From Isoetes taiwanensis (taxonomy: Eukaryota > Streptophyta > Lycopodiopsida > Isoetales > Isoetaceae), in assembly GCA_021234155.1 (NCBI GenBank), contig JAJEKV010000003.1, positions 17,654,386 through 17,718,385 on the forward strand: DNA of 64,000 nt, given 5' to 3'. Numbering within the stretch: the first letter of the stretch is position 1; each line of letters opens with the position of its first letter. The notes beneath the pieces are model-generated. The model did not search any database, was not told the DNA's origin, and saw only the letters and a list, made by a program, of their open reading frames with translations. Positions 25,126 through 36,239 of this stretch are shown here, in pieces. Made by a program: the position numbers and the translations under genes.

Positions 25126-25203
25126 TTCTAGAACTTTCTAGAAGATTCTAGAACTTTCTAGAGCCTTCTAGAACATCCTAGAACCTTCTTGAACTAGCTA
25201 GAA
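25126..25203. promoter_or_regulatory. Heat-shock-element-like TTC/GAA array 2
   Basis: A 10-bp period (GAACTTTCTA) gives TTC/GAA alternation at 5-bp steps for about 16 units, of which about 13 match exactly. A third, more degenerate array lies at about 24922-25000. It sits in the same place in the second repeat unit as array 1 does in the first. Confidence 0.5.
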
Positions 25204-25282
25204 TGTTATAGTCTATTTTATCTTAATGGGAACATTCCCCTTAAGTATGTATAAAACAGAAATTACTTATAGAATTAATGCT

Positions 25283-25336
25283 TGGTCTAGTGGTTAGAAT
25301 GGGGGGTTGGGGGGTCAATGGCTAGGGTTTGAATCC
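25283..25336 (+). other. tRNA-like A/B boxes in repeat unit 2
   Basis: TGGTCTAGTGG (25283-25293) is identical to unit 1. The B box GGTTTGAATCC (25326-25336) has one C-to-T change at its CpG. It lies at the same position within the long repeat as 23801-23855. Confidence 0.4.
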
Positions 25337-25961
25337 CCCATACAACATAAAAATTTTAAAAGCCTTTTCCTAAGGCATGAGCATTCAACTTGGGTCGTAG
25401 GATCTTGGACCTAATCAAGGGTCGAGATCTTACGCAATATGAGCCATAGGATCTATTACATATAATTCCCAAAGTCATGTGCACCGTAGAATATGTGCCA
25501 AGCCACGTGAGCCGTAATATCCTGGATCGACGATCAGGATCGAATCAACCTGGACCGTAGAATTGATTACATATAATTCCCAAAGCCATGTGCACCGTAG
25601 GATGTGTCCCAAAGCAACGTGAGCCGTAGGATCTCGGACCGACGATCAGGATCAGATCAACCTGGACCGTAGGATCGCTTACATATAAGCTACAAACAAA
25701 CTCCCAAGCCATCTGGGTCGTACGATATGCCCCAAAGCCACGTGAGCCGTAGGATCTCGGACCGGCGGTCAGGATCAGATCAACCTGGATCGTAGGATCG
25801 TGTCTATACGGATTATATATAAACTCCCAAGCCATCTGGGCCGTAGGATACGTCCCAAAGCCACGTGAGCCGTCGGATCTCGAATGGACGGTCGGATAAG
25901 CGCGACAAACATAAGAACATATATATGATTGATATATCTATATATATAATACAAGAATTTA

Positions 25962-25981
25962 GCGCCGGCGAAGCCGGCGCC
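25962..25981. repeat. Strong G+C hairpin at the end of the long repeat
   Basis: GCGCCGGC-GAA-GCCGGCGC is a perfect 8-bp stem with a 3-nt loop right after the A+T-rich TATATATATAATACAAGAA. It resembles a Helitron-type terminal hairpin, but no CTRR follows at the usual distance. Confidence 0.6.
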
Positions 25982-26699
25982 TTATGGACTCTTGGGGTCG
26001 AAGCCAAGTGTGCGACATGTAGAGGGAGGATGAATCCCCATGTCAAGTGTATACGAGGTGAAAACTTTGACTACGTCTTGATGCTTATTCAAATGTGGCT
26101 CTGAGTAAAGGGCCATGTCGATGTTGTTATAAATTTTGAAGGGGGTTCACGGTTTGGTCCTCGACCTTGTGGAAGATGAACTGATCCCTTTTGAGATGTC
26201 AATATTGCAAGTTTGGCAATTCTTATGTTTTTGAAGGCATATGCTTTTGGGCTATCAAAATATTGCTTTGTCTATTGTAGTTTGGCCTAGCACGAAGGAT
26301 GGGCACCGTGAATTTGGCTTAACTTTCTAGCGTCAATAAACCTTGGTCTGTAGAAAATGTTGTGAAATGCACAACATCTTCTGTAGAATCACCGAAGGGA
26401 CGCTTTTTTTTTTGTTTCCTTTGCTTTCCTTTCCTGGTCACCATGTTGCTCTCGTTTTGTTGTAGGTCATGGTGTCTAGCGGCCAAAAATTTGTCTAACG
26501 ACCAAAAACTTGTTAATACCCTCTGGAAGACAAACATTAATTTTCTAAATTCATATTGATTTTTCGCTTTGTTAATAATGGAATTTCGAACCCATAGCAT
26601 GATGGATCTGTGGGTATTGAAGGTCAAACATGAGCATGGGCATGAATCAGAAGAATGTGGGCTATTTGACTTTAAATTCTCAAAGATGGAAGATTGAAT

Positions 26700-27143
26700 G
26701 TAGTGGATTTTATGTCCAGCAATTGTTCCTTGTTTACTAAGTTGCAATGGCTCGAGGAGGAGCTATGTGATTTAAAAGCGAAGTTACAAATTGCGGATAT
26801 GAACATGCAACATTTTCAGCAGGTTTGCAATTAGTTACTTATACTGGGTTAGAACAATTTGGTATGCTTCCGCTTGGTTCTCTATCTTTTAGTTCAACAA
26901 ATTAGATCAGAATATATAACACTCTAAATAGGATGCACACTTCAATTTCCAAATTCAAAAAGTAAGATATACCCTCACATGTTTAATTTCTCACAACCGA
27001 AATCATGCTTCAGATAGCATATATTCTTGAAATAGTTGTTCTAAAGCCATTAAAAGGGCGCACAACAGATGTGGCATACTATGGTGCCATGCATGTGTTA
27101 CTGGAAAGGGTCGCCACTAGATGGGAAGATGCCTGCAATAGAG
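26700..27143 (+). pseudogene. Two exon-like fragments of an unknown gene
   Basis: A coding-like stretch ends at 26822 with CAGCAG|GTTTGC and encodes a helical segment (LQWLEEELCDLKAKLQ). A second starts after TGCTTCAG at 27014 and ends at 27143 before GTATGT (130 bp), with an open frame including LKPLKGRTTDVAYYGAMHVL. Correct AG and GT borders suggest genuine exons of a captured or decayed gene. I do not recognise the family. Confidence 0.35.
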
Positions 27144-28144
27144 GTATGTAAACAAAAAAAAAAAGTCCTTGCATGCATTGAATATTGAGTAAGGCGGGAT
27201 ATGATGTGTCTCATAGAATGTCTCAAAGGAAATTGAGACGATGTTTTGGGTTACCTAAGTACACAAATCATGGTAACTAACATGTTGCCTTAGGCATATT
27301 TGAAATAATGTCTAATGGGTATAAGCACTGCAAGGTGACATCATCATCATGTTATATCTCATAAAATGTCTCAAAGAAATTGAGACGTCTTGGGAATCTT
27401 GCAAAGAGGTGGGTGGGGATGATGTCAATACACCTGCGCCATCCATGCAAGAGGCAAACAGAATAACTGACCAGATATCTTCATGATTCCAGTGCTTTTT
27501 AGTGTTTTCCTTTAGTGCTATGAGTAGTTTCCAGAAATAGACTAGACCATCGTATATGCATCTATAAAAGATATAGACGTAGCAAGAGAAAAAGACCAAG
27601 TTGCAAAGTCTGTTGTGCAATCTGAGAGTTCAAAGCTCTTCCTCTTGTTGTGCTATCTGAGAGTCAGAATTGTTGCTCTTAAGCGATCTTGCTCTTAAGA
27701 TCATTGCCTGTGTTTCATTTTCCGATAAATATATCAAAACTCTTTCTGTCTTTCATTACTAGCAGTACCTGCCTTGTTTTGCTAGCAACTTAGTAATCCT
27801 CTTGCTATGCAAGACCTGGAAATTTTAAGTCCAAAATGGTGATCAACAACCCATGCTATAGAAACCCAGAATAACAATGCCAACTACGTTAGTATCATTC
27901 GCATTTGCGATTCGTCTGGAATCATTTGTTTTGACTTCTTTTTTGTATGTGCCAAATTGTCCTCACCAGCTTGTGACTGGAAGAATCCATTGGCAATGAC
28001 CGCAATCTGCCAACTAAATTGTTTTGTAGTAGCCTTTGAAGCCAATGCTCAGCAGATATAGTGTTTCCTGGCTTGCGTATTTTCTCTGAATGGCTTCTGT
28101 CTCCTCTCTATTATAGCACTGTTTGATGATGAGCTCTTTGGCTG
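27144..28144. other. Non-coding stretch before the PPR pseudogene
   Basis: No gene seen. A sequence near 27216-27240 (TCTCAAAGGAAATTGAGACG) recurs near 27369-27390, a small dispersed duplication. Confidence 0.4.
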
Positions 28145-29619
28145 CTAGACTGTTCTTGCTACTTCAATATTTTTATGCATTCTGCAAGCATTGAGCAAGG
28201 ACACCAGACTTGTGATATCAATTTGTGGCATCGAATGCAACAGGCATTGTGCCTCGTTCAGAAATCGCGCATGACCGAGAAGATCAACCATACAGGTAGA
28301 ATGAGTAACAGATGGAATGATCCCATGATGGTTCCTCATAAATTTTAAGTACCAATGCCCTTCTTCCACTAGGCCTGTGCGATTGCAAGCAGTGAGAATA
28401 TTAGTGAATGATGCACTATTTGGTTTTGTGTCTTTCTGCTGCATCTTTTCATGATATTTTCCAGCTAAATAACCTTCTCCATACTGTGGATATCCAGCAA
28501 TTAGCGAATTCCATGACACTACATCTTTGTTCGCCAATTTATCAAAGTTTTTCCATGCTGCATCTAGGTTGCACATTTTGCATACATATCAATCAAAATG
28601 TTCTTCATCATATCATCTGGTACAATTTCACTTTTAATTATTGTATCATGAATCAGGCTTCCCTGAGCTATTGCTCCTATATTGCCACAAGCCTTTAAAA
28701 TACTTGAAAACGTGAACATATCCTGCTTTATGCCTTTAAAATACTTGAAAACGTGAACATATCCTGCTTTATGCCTTCTAGTTCCATGCTGTTCATGGAT
28801 TATCCTGCCACGTTCTATTGCTCCAATGCTGGCACAACCTTTCACAACACTTAGAAATGTAACCTCATCTGGTTTTATTCCCCCTTGTTGCATCTTCTCA
28901 AAAGAAACTAGAGCCTGAAAGCCCTCCTCATGCTGAACATATCCTGCAATTAATGCATTCCATGAAACGACATTCGGTCTTACGCCTTCCTGTTGCATCT
29001 TCTTAGAACAATCTAGAGCTAGAGAATATTGCCCCCTCTGCATATATCCAGTAATCGATGCATTCCAACAGATTACATTAGGGTTCTGCACGTTGATAAA
29101 GCTTTTGACTGTCTCTTCAAAACTTCCACATGCAGCATACATGTGCACCAAGATACTTCCTATTATAACCTCTGATTGACATCCACTTTCTATAACTTCT
29201 TCATGAGTAATCCTCGCGTATGGGATGGTTTTCATAATCGAGCATGTCTTGAAAATTGCAACATAAACATGGGTGTCACTTCTAGTGCCTGATATTTCTA
29301 TTTTATAGCACAATTCAAGGGCTAAGAGAGCTTGCCCAAGTTTGTCATTTGCCATAGTAATTACAGCCTATGAATACGCAGTTGGTTTTCCTATGCTATC
29401 AAATGCCTGATTGGCTTCAAGTAAGCATTTGTGATGTGCAAAGGACCGAATCAGAAGCTCCTGCAATGTAGCTATTGAATCGAGACAACTAAGGCACATA
29501 AGAGATTGGACTGCTCTAGCAAGACCCAGATCCTTTCCTTTTTCAGATTCTTGCAAAAGAACATAAGCATTGTTAATGTAGCTTATGTACGCTCTTACCT
29601 TGAAATATGAAGGCTTCAT
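28145..29619 (-). pseudogene. PLS-type pentatricopeptide repeat protein, broken
   Basis: Three blocks (29619-29368, 29355-28564, 28576-28145) carry typical plant PPR motifs: NVVSWNALIAGYVQHEEGFQ, GIKPDEVTFLSVVKGCASIG, DMFTFSSILKACGNIGAIAQ, LIDMYAKCA, DVVSWNSLIAGY, and ILTACNRTGLVEEGHWYLKF, with an E-domain beginning MVDLLGHARFLNEAQ...ACRMHKNIEVA. Such proteins bind organelle RNA. The gene is dead: a stop or frameshift at about 28570, a fused boundary at about 29360, loss of at least one repeat after IIHEQ, a 41-bp tandem duplication (28692-28773), and a truncated E domain with no DYW. It lies inside the giant LTR element. Confidence 0.8.
28692..28773. repeat. 41-bp tandem duplication in the PPR pseudogene
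   Basis: Two perfect copies of a 41-bp unit starting CCTTTAAAATACTTG. The length is not a multiple of three, so it shifts frame. In the current sequence the shifted frame happens to be open across the duplication. Confidence 0.95.
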
Positions 29620-31990
29620 AAATAGAAAGTTATGTTAATAAGAAAATTATATTAAACATTCTACGAAAGGAACATGCTTAAAATAAATACACAGAGACTC
29701 TCATTCCTACTCAGAGTGAAGGCAGTCTGGCAAAATAGTAATAAATGGAAAGGACAGACCGATTGTTATCTTCTGGAATTAATTTTTCATTCCCGCATGC
29801 TTTCCAATCCCTGTTTGGCCATAAATCTGGCAGCTCAGATGCATTTTTTATTCCCTATTACATTGGCTATGATCCTCTCAAATACCTCTATAAATCTTCT
29901 TCAAAATAGAGTATTCCCCATGGATTAGAGCTGGTTAATTGGCTTAGAAAAAATGCCGCAGAGAAATTGGAAAGGGTTGGGTTTGCACACCATTTCATGA
30001 TCATGGGAAGAACAACTTGGGATTTTACTCTGTTTTCAAAATCAACCTGCAATAGACTGCCGTAGATAGAATGAAATGATTACTTCAAATTCTACAACTT
30101 TCATGCATCTACATTTACCTGGATGCATGCAGACAGCCGTTTGTGCAATAGATTAGTACGAGAAGCAGATTTCGTGGACATAACGAGTTTAGCAGAAAAT
30201 ACAACTGCCTCAGCAACCCCTACAATGTTCAAGAATGTGGACTGGAAACTCCAAGCGGTCACTGATGAAGGCACATTATCTGCTATTCAAAAGCCAAGAT
30301 GCGTTGATGCAGAAGTGGCACCTAGTATATTTTTCTCTGATCAATCTGCTAAAAGCATACCAGGGAATTTTTCCAATCAACCTGTGCGCCAGTACTCGAC
30401 TTTTCCTTCAATTCTGAATTCCAAAATGCAAAATTGTGCTCAAGAAACTTGGTTGCCTCAAGAGATTCGCTGGCCTTGCTAAGCCAGCCTCTACTAAGGA
30501 ATTTTAAGCTCGAGGCAGTTGCATCTCCAAAACCCCAACATGCCCTTTCTCAAAGACTTGCACAAATCGCGCGTAGCTCTCTGCATCAAGGTATTTTGAT
30601 CAAATTTGGATCTGCATAAAAGCAAAATATAGCTTTCCCTGTAATGACGGTGGCCCTAGGTATCTTTAAGTGCCGAAGTGACAAAATCGCCATAGCTGCC
30701 CTTACTCCACATAACTCCGGAACAATTTTTGTCTCAAGAAACTGTTAAATTAGCCGGCCTTGTAAAATTAGCCTCTGCTAATAAATTTCAGTATCTTTGC
30801 CGATGCCGTTTAACAATTAGCCAGTTCAGGAATTTTGTTGTAGAACTACAGTGGGAGCATAGCGATGACTTCAAACCTGCGCCCATGTCTTGCCGGAAAA
30901 GAACCGTACAAAAACGTAGATAATTCCAAAAACCAATTTTACTCTGCATTTTTGACCGGCAAATAGATATAGATAATTCGAAATAGCCCTTTTTGGAGCC
31001 GGTTTTTTTTCTAATAATTTTATATATAGAAGGAATATAGAAGGATATATACGAGGGCTAGGGCTAGCCTTTGTTATGTCGGAGAATTGAGCCTCTTCTG
31101 CGCATAAAAATGCTGGTTTTATACAATTTCATTTACCATTTTGTCTACTCTCCCACCATTTAGAGTGGTTTGGTAACACTCTAATTTTTATCATAATGCT
31201 CTTATGCCTACAAAGATCATAATTTTCTCCAGTGCAACGTAAAAATATACTTCCTTCCTTCCTTCCTTCCTTAACTTATCACAGTAACTAGGTTGCGTAT
31301 GGTCTTTGGACCTTCTAATGAACATAATCGTGCCCATACTGTCTATGCTCTCATAATCATGCCCATACGTCTAAGCTCTTGGGCTTTATTTTGACTTGGT
31401 TGCATTATGGTTTTATGACTGCCTAATGAACATAATTATACCTCTTACGGACTAGGGTACTGGGTCCTTGGGATTGGCATTGGTATACCACAATGTTATT
31501 TAACTGAAGCACTACATGGGCCTGTGGGTTGGGGATTCCCTATGGAGCAGGCAAAGTATCTTTTATAGCTGCATATGAAGTTGAGTCTGATGCACTCATA
31601 CATTAAATGACTGGTTATTTTACAATTTATTCATTGTCTGGTTCTTGATAAAAGGCATGGTGCACATTCATTGTTTAACGGCAGTTATTATGATGGGCAT
31701 TTTGCTTGTTATCTGCCTTTCCTAGTAGTTTTTGTAATTTTTAAGCATTAATGCGTTTATATTGGTTCATCCTGGCTATGGGGCATGGGTTGCAATATGC
31801 TATACTTGTATTTATTGGGCTTGGTAGTTGTCGCCACCATGGTAACGATTTAAGTTAATAATGCATGGAAATTAATTTTTGCTTTTTTCGACATTTCGTT
31901 ACAGTATGGATATTATTCTGTGGTTAATAGACAAACTCTGTGTTTAACCTAATAGTGAACGATGCCCTAGCCGGTCACCGGAACCCTAAA
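29620..31990. other. Gene-poor stretch with one unexplained ORF
   Basis: The only notable ORF is 30123-30482 (+, 119 codons, starting MHADSRLCNRLVREADFVD), with no recognised domain and no clear splice or promoter context. A (TTCC)n microsatellite lies at about 31250-31272. The rest is A+T-rich. Confidence 0.3.
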
Positions 31991-32291
31991 CGCCGGAACT
32001 AGAGCCAGGTCACGATTCCCGGCAGCGCAAAAATGGATCGGATATTAGGCTTAGCCTGTAGCTAAATTATCAGGCAATAGCAATCTCGTTTAATGATGGC
32101 CGATGCTGACACAAGGAAGGACAAGTCCAGGTAAAAATATACATGTTTTTTCAACGATTTCTTTTAAACCATAATTTGATTAAGCTTTAGTTAATCCTTG
32201 CTGAGTCTTATTGATTACTATGGTTTAGATTATGGCCGGCCTCTATAAATTGGAACATGGCATTTTAGTCTCTACTTTGTTTGCCTTAGTC

Positions 32292-32609
32292 ATGTCCAAG
32301 GCTGGTAGGCCTGAGGGCGCTCCTAATAAAGGGCTCACCAGGGCCAAGCTCACGGAATTTCTTAGAAGGAATGGGCTGGAGCATGGTGCCACCCAGCCCA
32401 CTAAGGCACAGCTGTTGGATCTATGCAAGCAAAATGGTCTTGATCCTAACAAGGACAAGAATGATCCTGGAATTAAGAGATTCATACCTAGTGTGGAGCA
32501 TAGCAGCAAAATTCTGAAGAGGTCGGAGGCTCCTAATTGCAATATTGATGTTGTACCTCTTACTGATGAAGAGTATGATTCTGAGGATGAGGAGATCCAG
32601 CCAAACCAG
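32292..32609 (+). pseudogene. Gene fragment with an AT-hook-like and a SAP-like segment
   Basis: The ATG at 32292 follows TTGCCTTAG and gives MSKAGRPEGAPNKGLTRAKL. A GRP core flanked by basic residues resembles an AT-hook. LTRAKLTEFLRRNGL and AKAQLLDLCKQNGL-like helices (actual PTKAQLLDLCKQNGL) resemble a SAP DNA-binding fold. An acidic stretch (DEEYDSEDEEIQ) precedes a good splice donor CCAG|GTTTAT at 32609. An upstream ATG exon (32095, MADADTRKDKSR) with a GTAAAA donor may belong, though the phases do not fit simply. This is probably the first exons of a nuclear protein gene or gene fragment. The family is unknown. Confidence 0.35.
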
Positions 32610-32689
32610 GTTTATTTCAGGCCTATTAATTTGTTAAAAACATGCCCATTATATCACTTATGTTGTATATGCATTCCTGGTCGCCTTTG

Positions 32690-34470
32690 ATTTTTTTTCA
32701 TCTGATCAAAGTCTTCTTGAATCTCTGATTTCTCCTGAATATTTTTGCTCTGTTCTGTTTAAGCATCCTCTTCTACTAGACTAAGGTTGTTAATAATAAT
32801 ATTTAACGCAGGAGGTTGTGATGTGGTTGTGGGGCCTGGTATTACCAGTGTTTTGTTTGGATAATATGGTAGGACTTGATCTGGATGGCGTTCTGCTCCT
32901 TTATTCCCATGTACTCTAATTTGGTTGTTCATCCTCTTTTCTTGGTTACTGGGGTATAATCTAGTTTAATGCTTAGAGATGAATTTTTGCATGCACAGGT
33001 CCTGGAGTTATCTGATATAACTATGCTTAAAATTTTATGTCTGACTGCTTATGTTCTCTTAATGGACCTCTCTCCAGTATGATTTAACATTTAGTTGCTG
33101 CCCAGATATGCTGGATTTTAGTCTTAGTTTGTATTTTTTTTGCAGACCTGATTGTAGTCTTATCACTCTTTTAATCATAGACCTGATATAGTTCAGCAGT
33201 AGCTATGTTTTTAGTTTAGCTTTATAACAGCATGGGTTTGATTCCATTCTATTTACTTGATCTTAGTCTAGTCTCATGATGTTAATCTGAGGGAACACTC
33301 TCATGTACATTAGATTATGACATCATAATTTATAACTGTAAACAGGAGTGCCTAATTCCCTGGTAAAGTATTTTAATAAGAGAGCCTTAGTGGTACTTTT
33401 AGCACATGGCAGTTAGCCTCGGTTGTTTTAGCAGTCTTGGCATACAGTATTCCATGTTTAAAATTAAACAGTGCTTAGGTTTCAAGCATCCTAAGGGTAT
33501 ATCTGGTTTATCTATGTTTAATCCTATTTGAAATTTGTGGGTAAAGGGCCGAGAGGCCAAGGTTGTTCATTGCTTACCTGCTAGCATATGCATTTTTACC
33601 CTTCTTAGGCTAACAAGTGCATTTTTGCTGCAGGTAACCGAACTCCTTCTCCCATACTCTGTTTTCAGCATGGTGTTTTCTTGAAGGCATGATGTTGCAA
33701 GTATATGAACATACTCTTTATAATTGTTATATTTACTTTGAAAATGGTAAGTGGTTTCCCTTTAGTCTATGGTGACAGCATGCAAATTGGTATCCGGGTT
33801 TAAACTCTTGGATCTGTTTTATTACTTTGATTTTTGGAATATGATTACTGCTTACACTATTCCCAACTGTTATGTTGATCTATTTTTGAATTTAAATTCT
33901 GGAAATATTTTTAATTATTAAGGTGTTTCTGTCTAATTCCTTAACTTGATTTGCATTTGTTGAATTTTCTTGTGTGGTTATCTGCTGATATATTTACTTG
34001 CTTGGCTTGAATGAAACAACCATGGGATACTTTTTGGTTTAGTCTGTTTTTCCTGTGATTTTGCTTATAAGTTTGTGACGATGCTGTTATCTCTTTTACT
34101 TGGATTGTACAGCTGGTTGTTGTGGTAACTATCTATTTTGACTTACTGTTTAGACAACCCTAGGTTGTAATGTTGTTATGCTTTATCATAACACTTGCTT
34201 TTATTGGTAATGCACTTTGGCAGTCATGTATTTTGTAAAATCTCTAAGGCTTCCCCTTTTGGGGTCCGATAAGTCCCGTCTTACCTTTAGTTAGCTGGTA
34301 AGGCTTGGATGTCTTGGCAAGGCATTAGGTTTTGTTTAGGCTAGTATATATATATGTTATGATTATGATATGATATGATAATTATACTGGGATTTTAATT
34401 CATCCACTTTTCTAATTTATAGAAGAGCATATGCTTAATTGTGTATACTTCTTTAGGATTTTCCTTCCTC
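32690..34470. other. T-rich intron-like stretch
   Basis: No exon recognised. The base composition (T-rich on +, with scattered TTGCAG and TTTAG) resembles plant introns downstream of the 32.3-kb fragment, so it may be its intronic remains. Confidence 0.35.
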
Positions 34471-34473
34471 CAA

Positions 34474-34815
34474 TCATGTTTGATTCTTCGGTTTTGCTGC
34501 ATCTTCCTCGTTCTGCTTGACTCCGGGGTTCCTTAAGGTGTTGTGACTGTAGTTGACCTTCGTGTGTGATCTGAGGTCGTTATCCCAAGTCGCGGAGAAC
34601 GTTGCTCGATGTGAACCCTTGAGTTGAAAATGCTCCTCCTTAATGTGTTTACCTGTCATGTGGAGTGTCGTTTGGAGATGTGTAGTGCCATTGATCGCTT
34701 GAGTACGATCACTTGGTTGTTGCAGTCGGGCATTGTTGCATGTCTTTGAAGCTTCGTTGTGAGATGCTCCTCCTATGCCTGGAATTGTTGTCATCTCCAT
34801 TGCACATGCCATCAC
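34474..34815 (-). CDS. Unrecognised ORF downstream of the internal gene
   Basis: 113 codons, basic and Asn/Gln/Thr-rich (starting MMACAMEMTTIPGIGG). No motif. It is probably a continuation of decayed element sequence or a chance ORF. Confidence 0.2.
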   Translation of the reverse strand: MMACAMEMTTIPGIGGASHNEASKTCNNARLQQPSDRTQAINGTTHLQTTLHMTGKHIKEEHFQLKGSHRATFSATWDNDLRSHTKVNYSHNTLRNPGVKQNEEDAAKPKNQT

Positions 34816-34934
34816 TCCTTTGAGTTGCGTTTGAGTGGTCTGGGTTGTTGGCTAGGTCGGCTCCTTCGTCCTTTGTCATGCTCTGCCTCCCCCGCCTCCT
34901 CTCTGGTTCTGATTGCAGCCCTATGTCTTCCGGG

Positions 34935-35974
34935 TTATTCGTCCACCGGTACTGCTATCATCTCCCTGTAGTCGCCGAACATGAACTTAGGAGATGTTAC
35001 GTTGATAATGCCTCTATCCTGTTCGACTGGTGCTGCTGCCGAGGTGCTGGGTAGGAGCGCACTCGTTGTTTTCCCTCTGATTCCCATCCACTCGTGGATC
35101 GCTATGAACTCCTCCTCTGTGGGTAACTCCTGTTGTGCCATCATCTGCCTGATGCCGGTGTAGGCTTCTATGTCCGTCGATGTCTGGCCAATGTACGTCT
35201 GGGCCTCCCTTGTGCTGATGTGGAAGTCCTGTGTCTCCCAGTCGATGAAGTCATCAAGGTCCGGTTGTAGTTGTCCTTGTAGTTCTCAGCCCCTCTTCAA
35301 AACTTTGAAGTTCCTCCTTAGCTTGCTGCCTCTCCTGTGCTGGGTCGACGTCACTGATGTCCTCCTGTCCGACCCACGTCCTTCATCTTCCTCCTGCTCT
35401 TCCCTCTCGTACTCCAGAAGCATCGGCTCTTCGTCACCTGCTGCCATGGCCATAGGCTCAATATCCAGGGTTGGACAGATGGTTCTCCTATCTGGGTTTG
35501 GGCTCTATGGGATAGGAAAATTGCTACAGCTGCAGTGTATGAGGAGTATCTCCTTCTATTTACAGCTATGGACATGTAATTGGGTAAGCGGCTGGCCTTA
35601 TTTTCTAGGTACTTGTCTATGTTGGGTATGTCCTGCAGAGCTATCTTGAGGGCCATATTTGGTGCAAAGTATCCTATGCAAGGTGGAAGCTCTACTAGAG
35701 ATGGTCCTATCTTAGCATGGAACTCAGACATAATGTCTTGGTAGAAGGGGGTGGCATTGATGGTGGTCTCCACCTCGATCTGCTTCTGAAAGACATTGAA
35801 AACAGAGTTGATGTCGGCCTCGGCCACATGAGCTGTGGCGCTGTACCATCGCCTAAATGCAGTGGTTGCCATGGAGTATGAGCAGCTAGGGATGACAGAC
35901 AGATGGGGAAGCGCCTTAGGGGCCTGAAAAATCGGCTTGGAGTGAGGAGCAAGGGTGTAGGATGCAAATGACAC
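34935..35974 (-). pseudogene. Broken ORF of the giant LTR element with its own TATA box
   Basis: The first frame (35974-35351) is open. Its first ATG is at about 35872 (MATTAFRRWYSATAHVAEAD). TATAAATA lies at 35991-35984 on the minus strand, well placed for that ATG. Coding then shifts frame through an acidic segment (LLEYEREEQEEDEGRG, then QERQQAKEELQSFEEG) and ends in the frame containing LDDFIDWETQDFHIS and EFIAIHEWMGIRGK, stopping at 34935. The order suggests a protein of about 330 residues with at least two frameshifts. No protease, RT or CCHC motif was seen. It could be a divergent gag or a captured gene. Unrecognised. Confidence 0.4.
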
Positions 35975-35983
35975 CTGTGGTCC

Positions 35984-35991
35984 TATTTATA
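35984..35991 (-). promoter_or_regulatory. TATA box upstream of the element's internal ORF
   Basis: TATAAATA on the minus strand, in a CCTATAAATAGGAC context, lies about 112 bases upstream of the first ATG of the 35.9-kb ORF. It suggests a promoter separate from the LTR. Confidence 0.45.
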
Positions 35992-36163
35992 GGCAAAACC
36001 CTAATTTTGGGAAAATTCGAAGTTGGGAAATATCTATGATTCTAAGGTCTAGGTGTACACTTCACAGGCTAAATATGCTAAATACTGCATTCTAAGGATC
36101 CTATAGCAACAAATTTCATCTACTTTGGGGCAAGTGTGGACAAATTGGGGCAATTTTGGTGTG

Positions 36164-36239
36164 ACCACTCACACAGTGTGCGAGAGGCAGTTAGGAATAT
36201 GATCCTAAGTGGCCTGGGCGCACTCTGTGAGGGGTGGGG
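36164..36239 (-). repeat. Leader stem-loop motif, copy 1
   Basis: A 76-bp motif with an outer inverted repeat (CACTCACACAGTGTGC pairing with GCGCACTCTGTGAGGGGTG) and an inner perfect TTAGGA/TCCTAA stem. One of five copies in the leader of the giant LTR element. Confidence 0.75.

Larger units (their letters stand above)
23090..25958. repeat. Two-unit long tandem repeat (about 1.35 and 1.5 kb)
   Basis: TACAAGAA followed by A/T marks the starts at about 23092, 24441 and 25950. The first two continue into matching sequence (CATCCTACGGTGCATGTTC-like). Each unit has the same order: a run of degenerate AGATTCC words, a TTC/GAA pentamer array, a tRNA-like A/B box pair, and then about 115-bp sub-repeats carrying GTGAGCCGTAGGATCTCGGA. 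The sub-repeats contain CACGTG in several copies. Open frames here are only shadows of the repeat. Confidence 0.8.
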
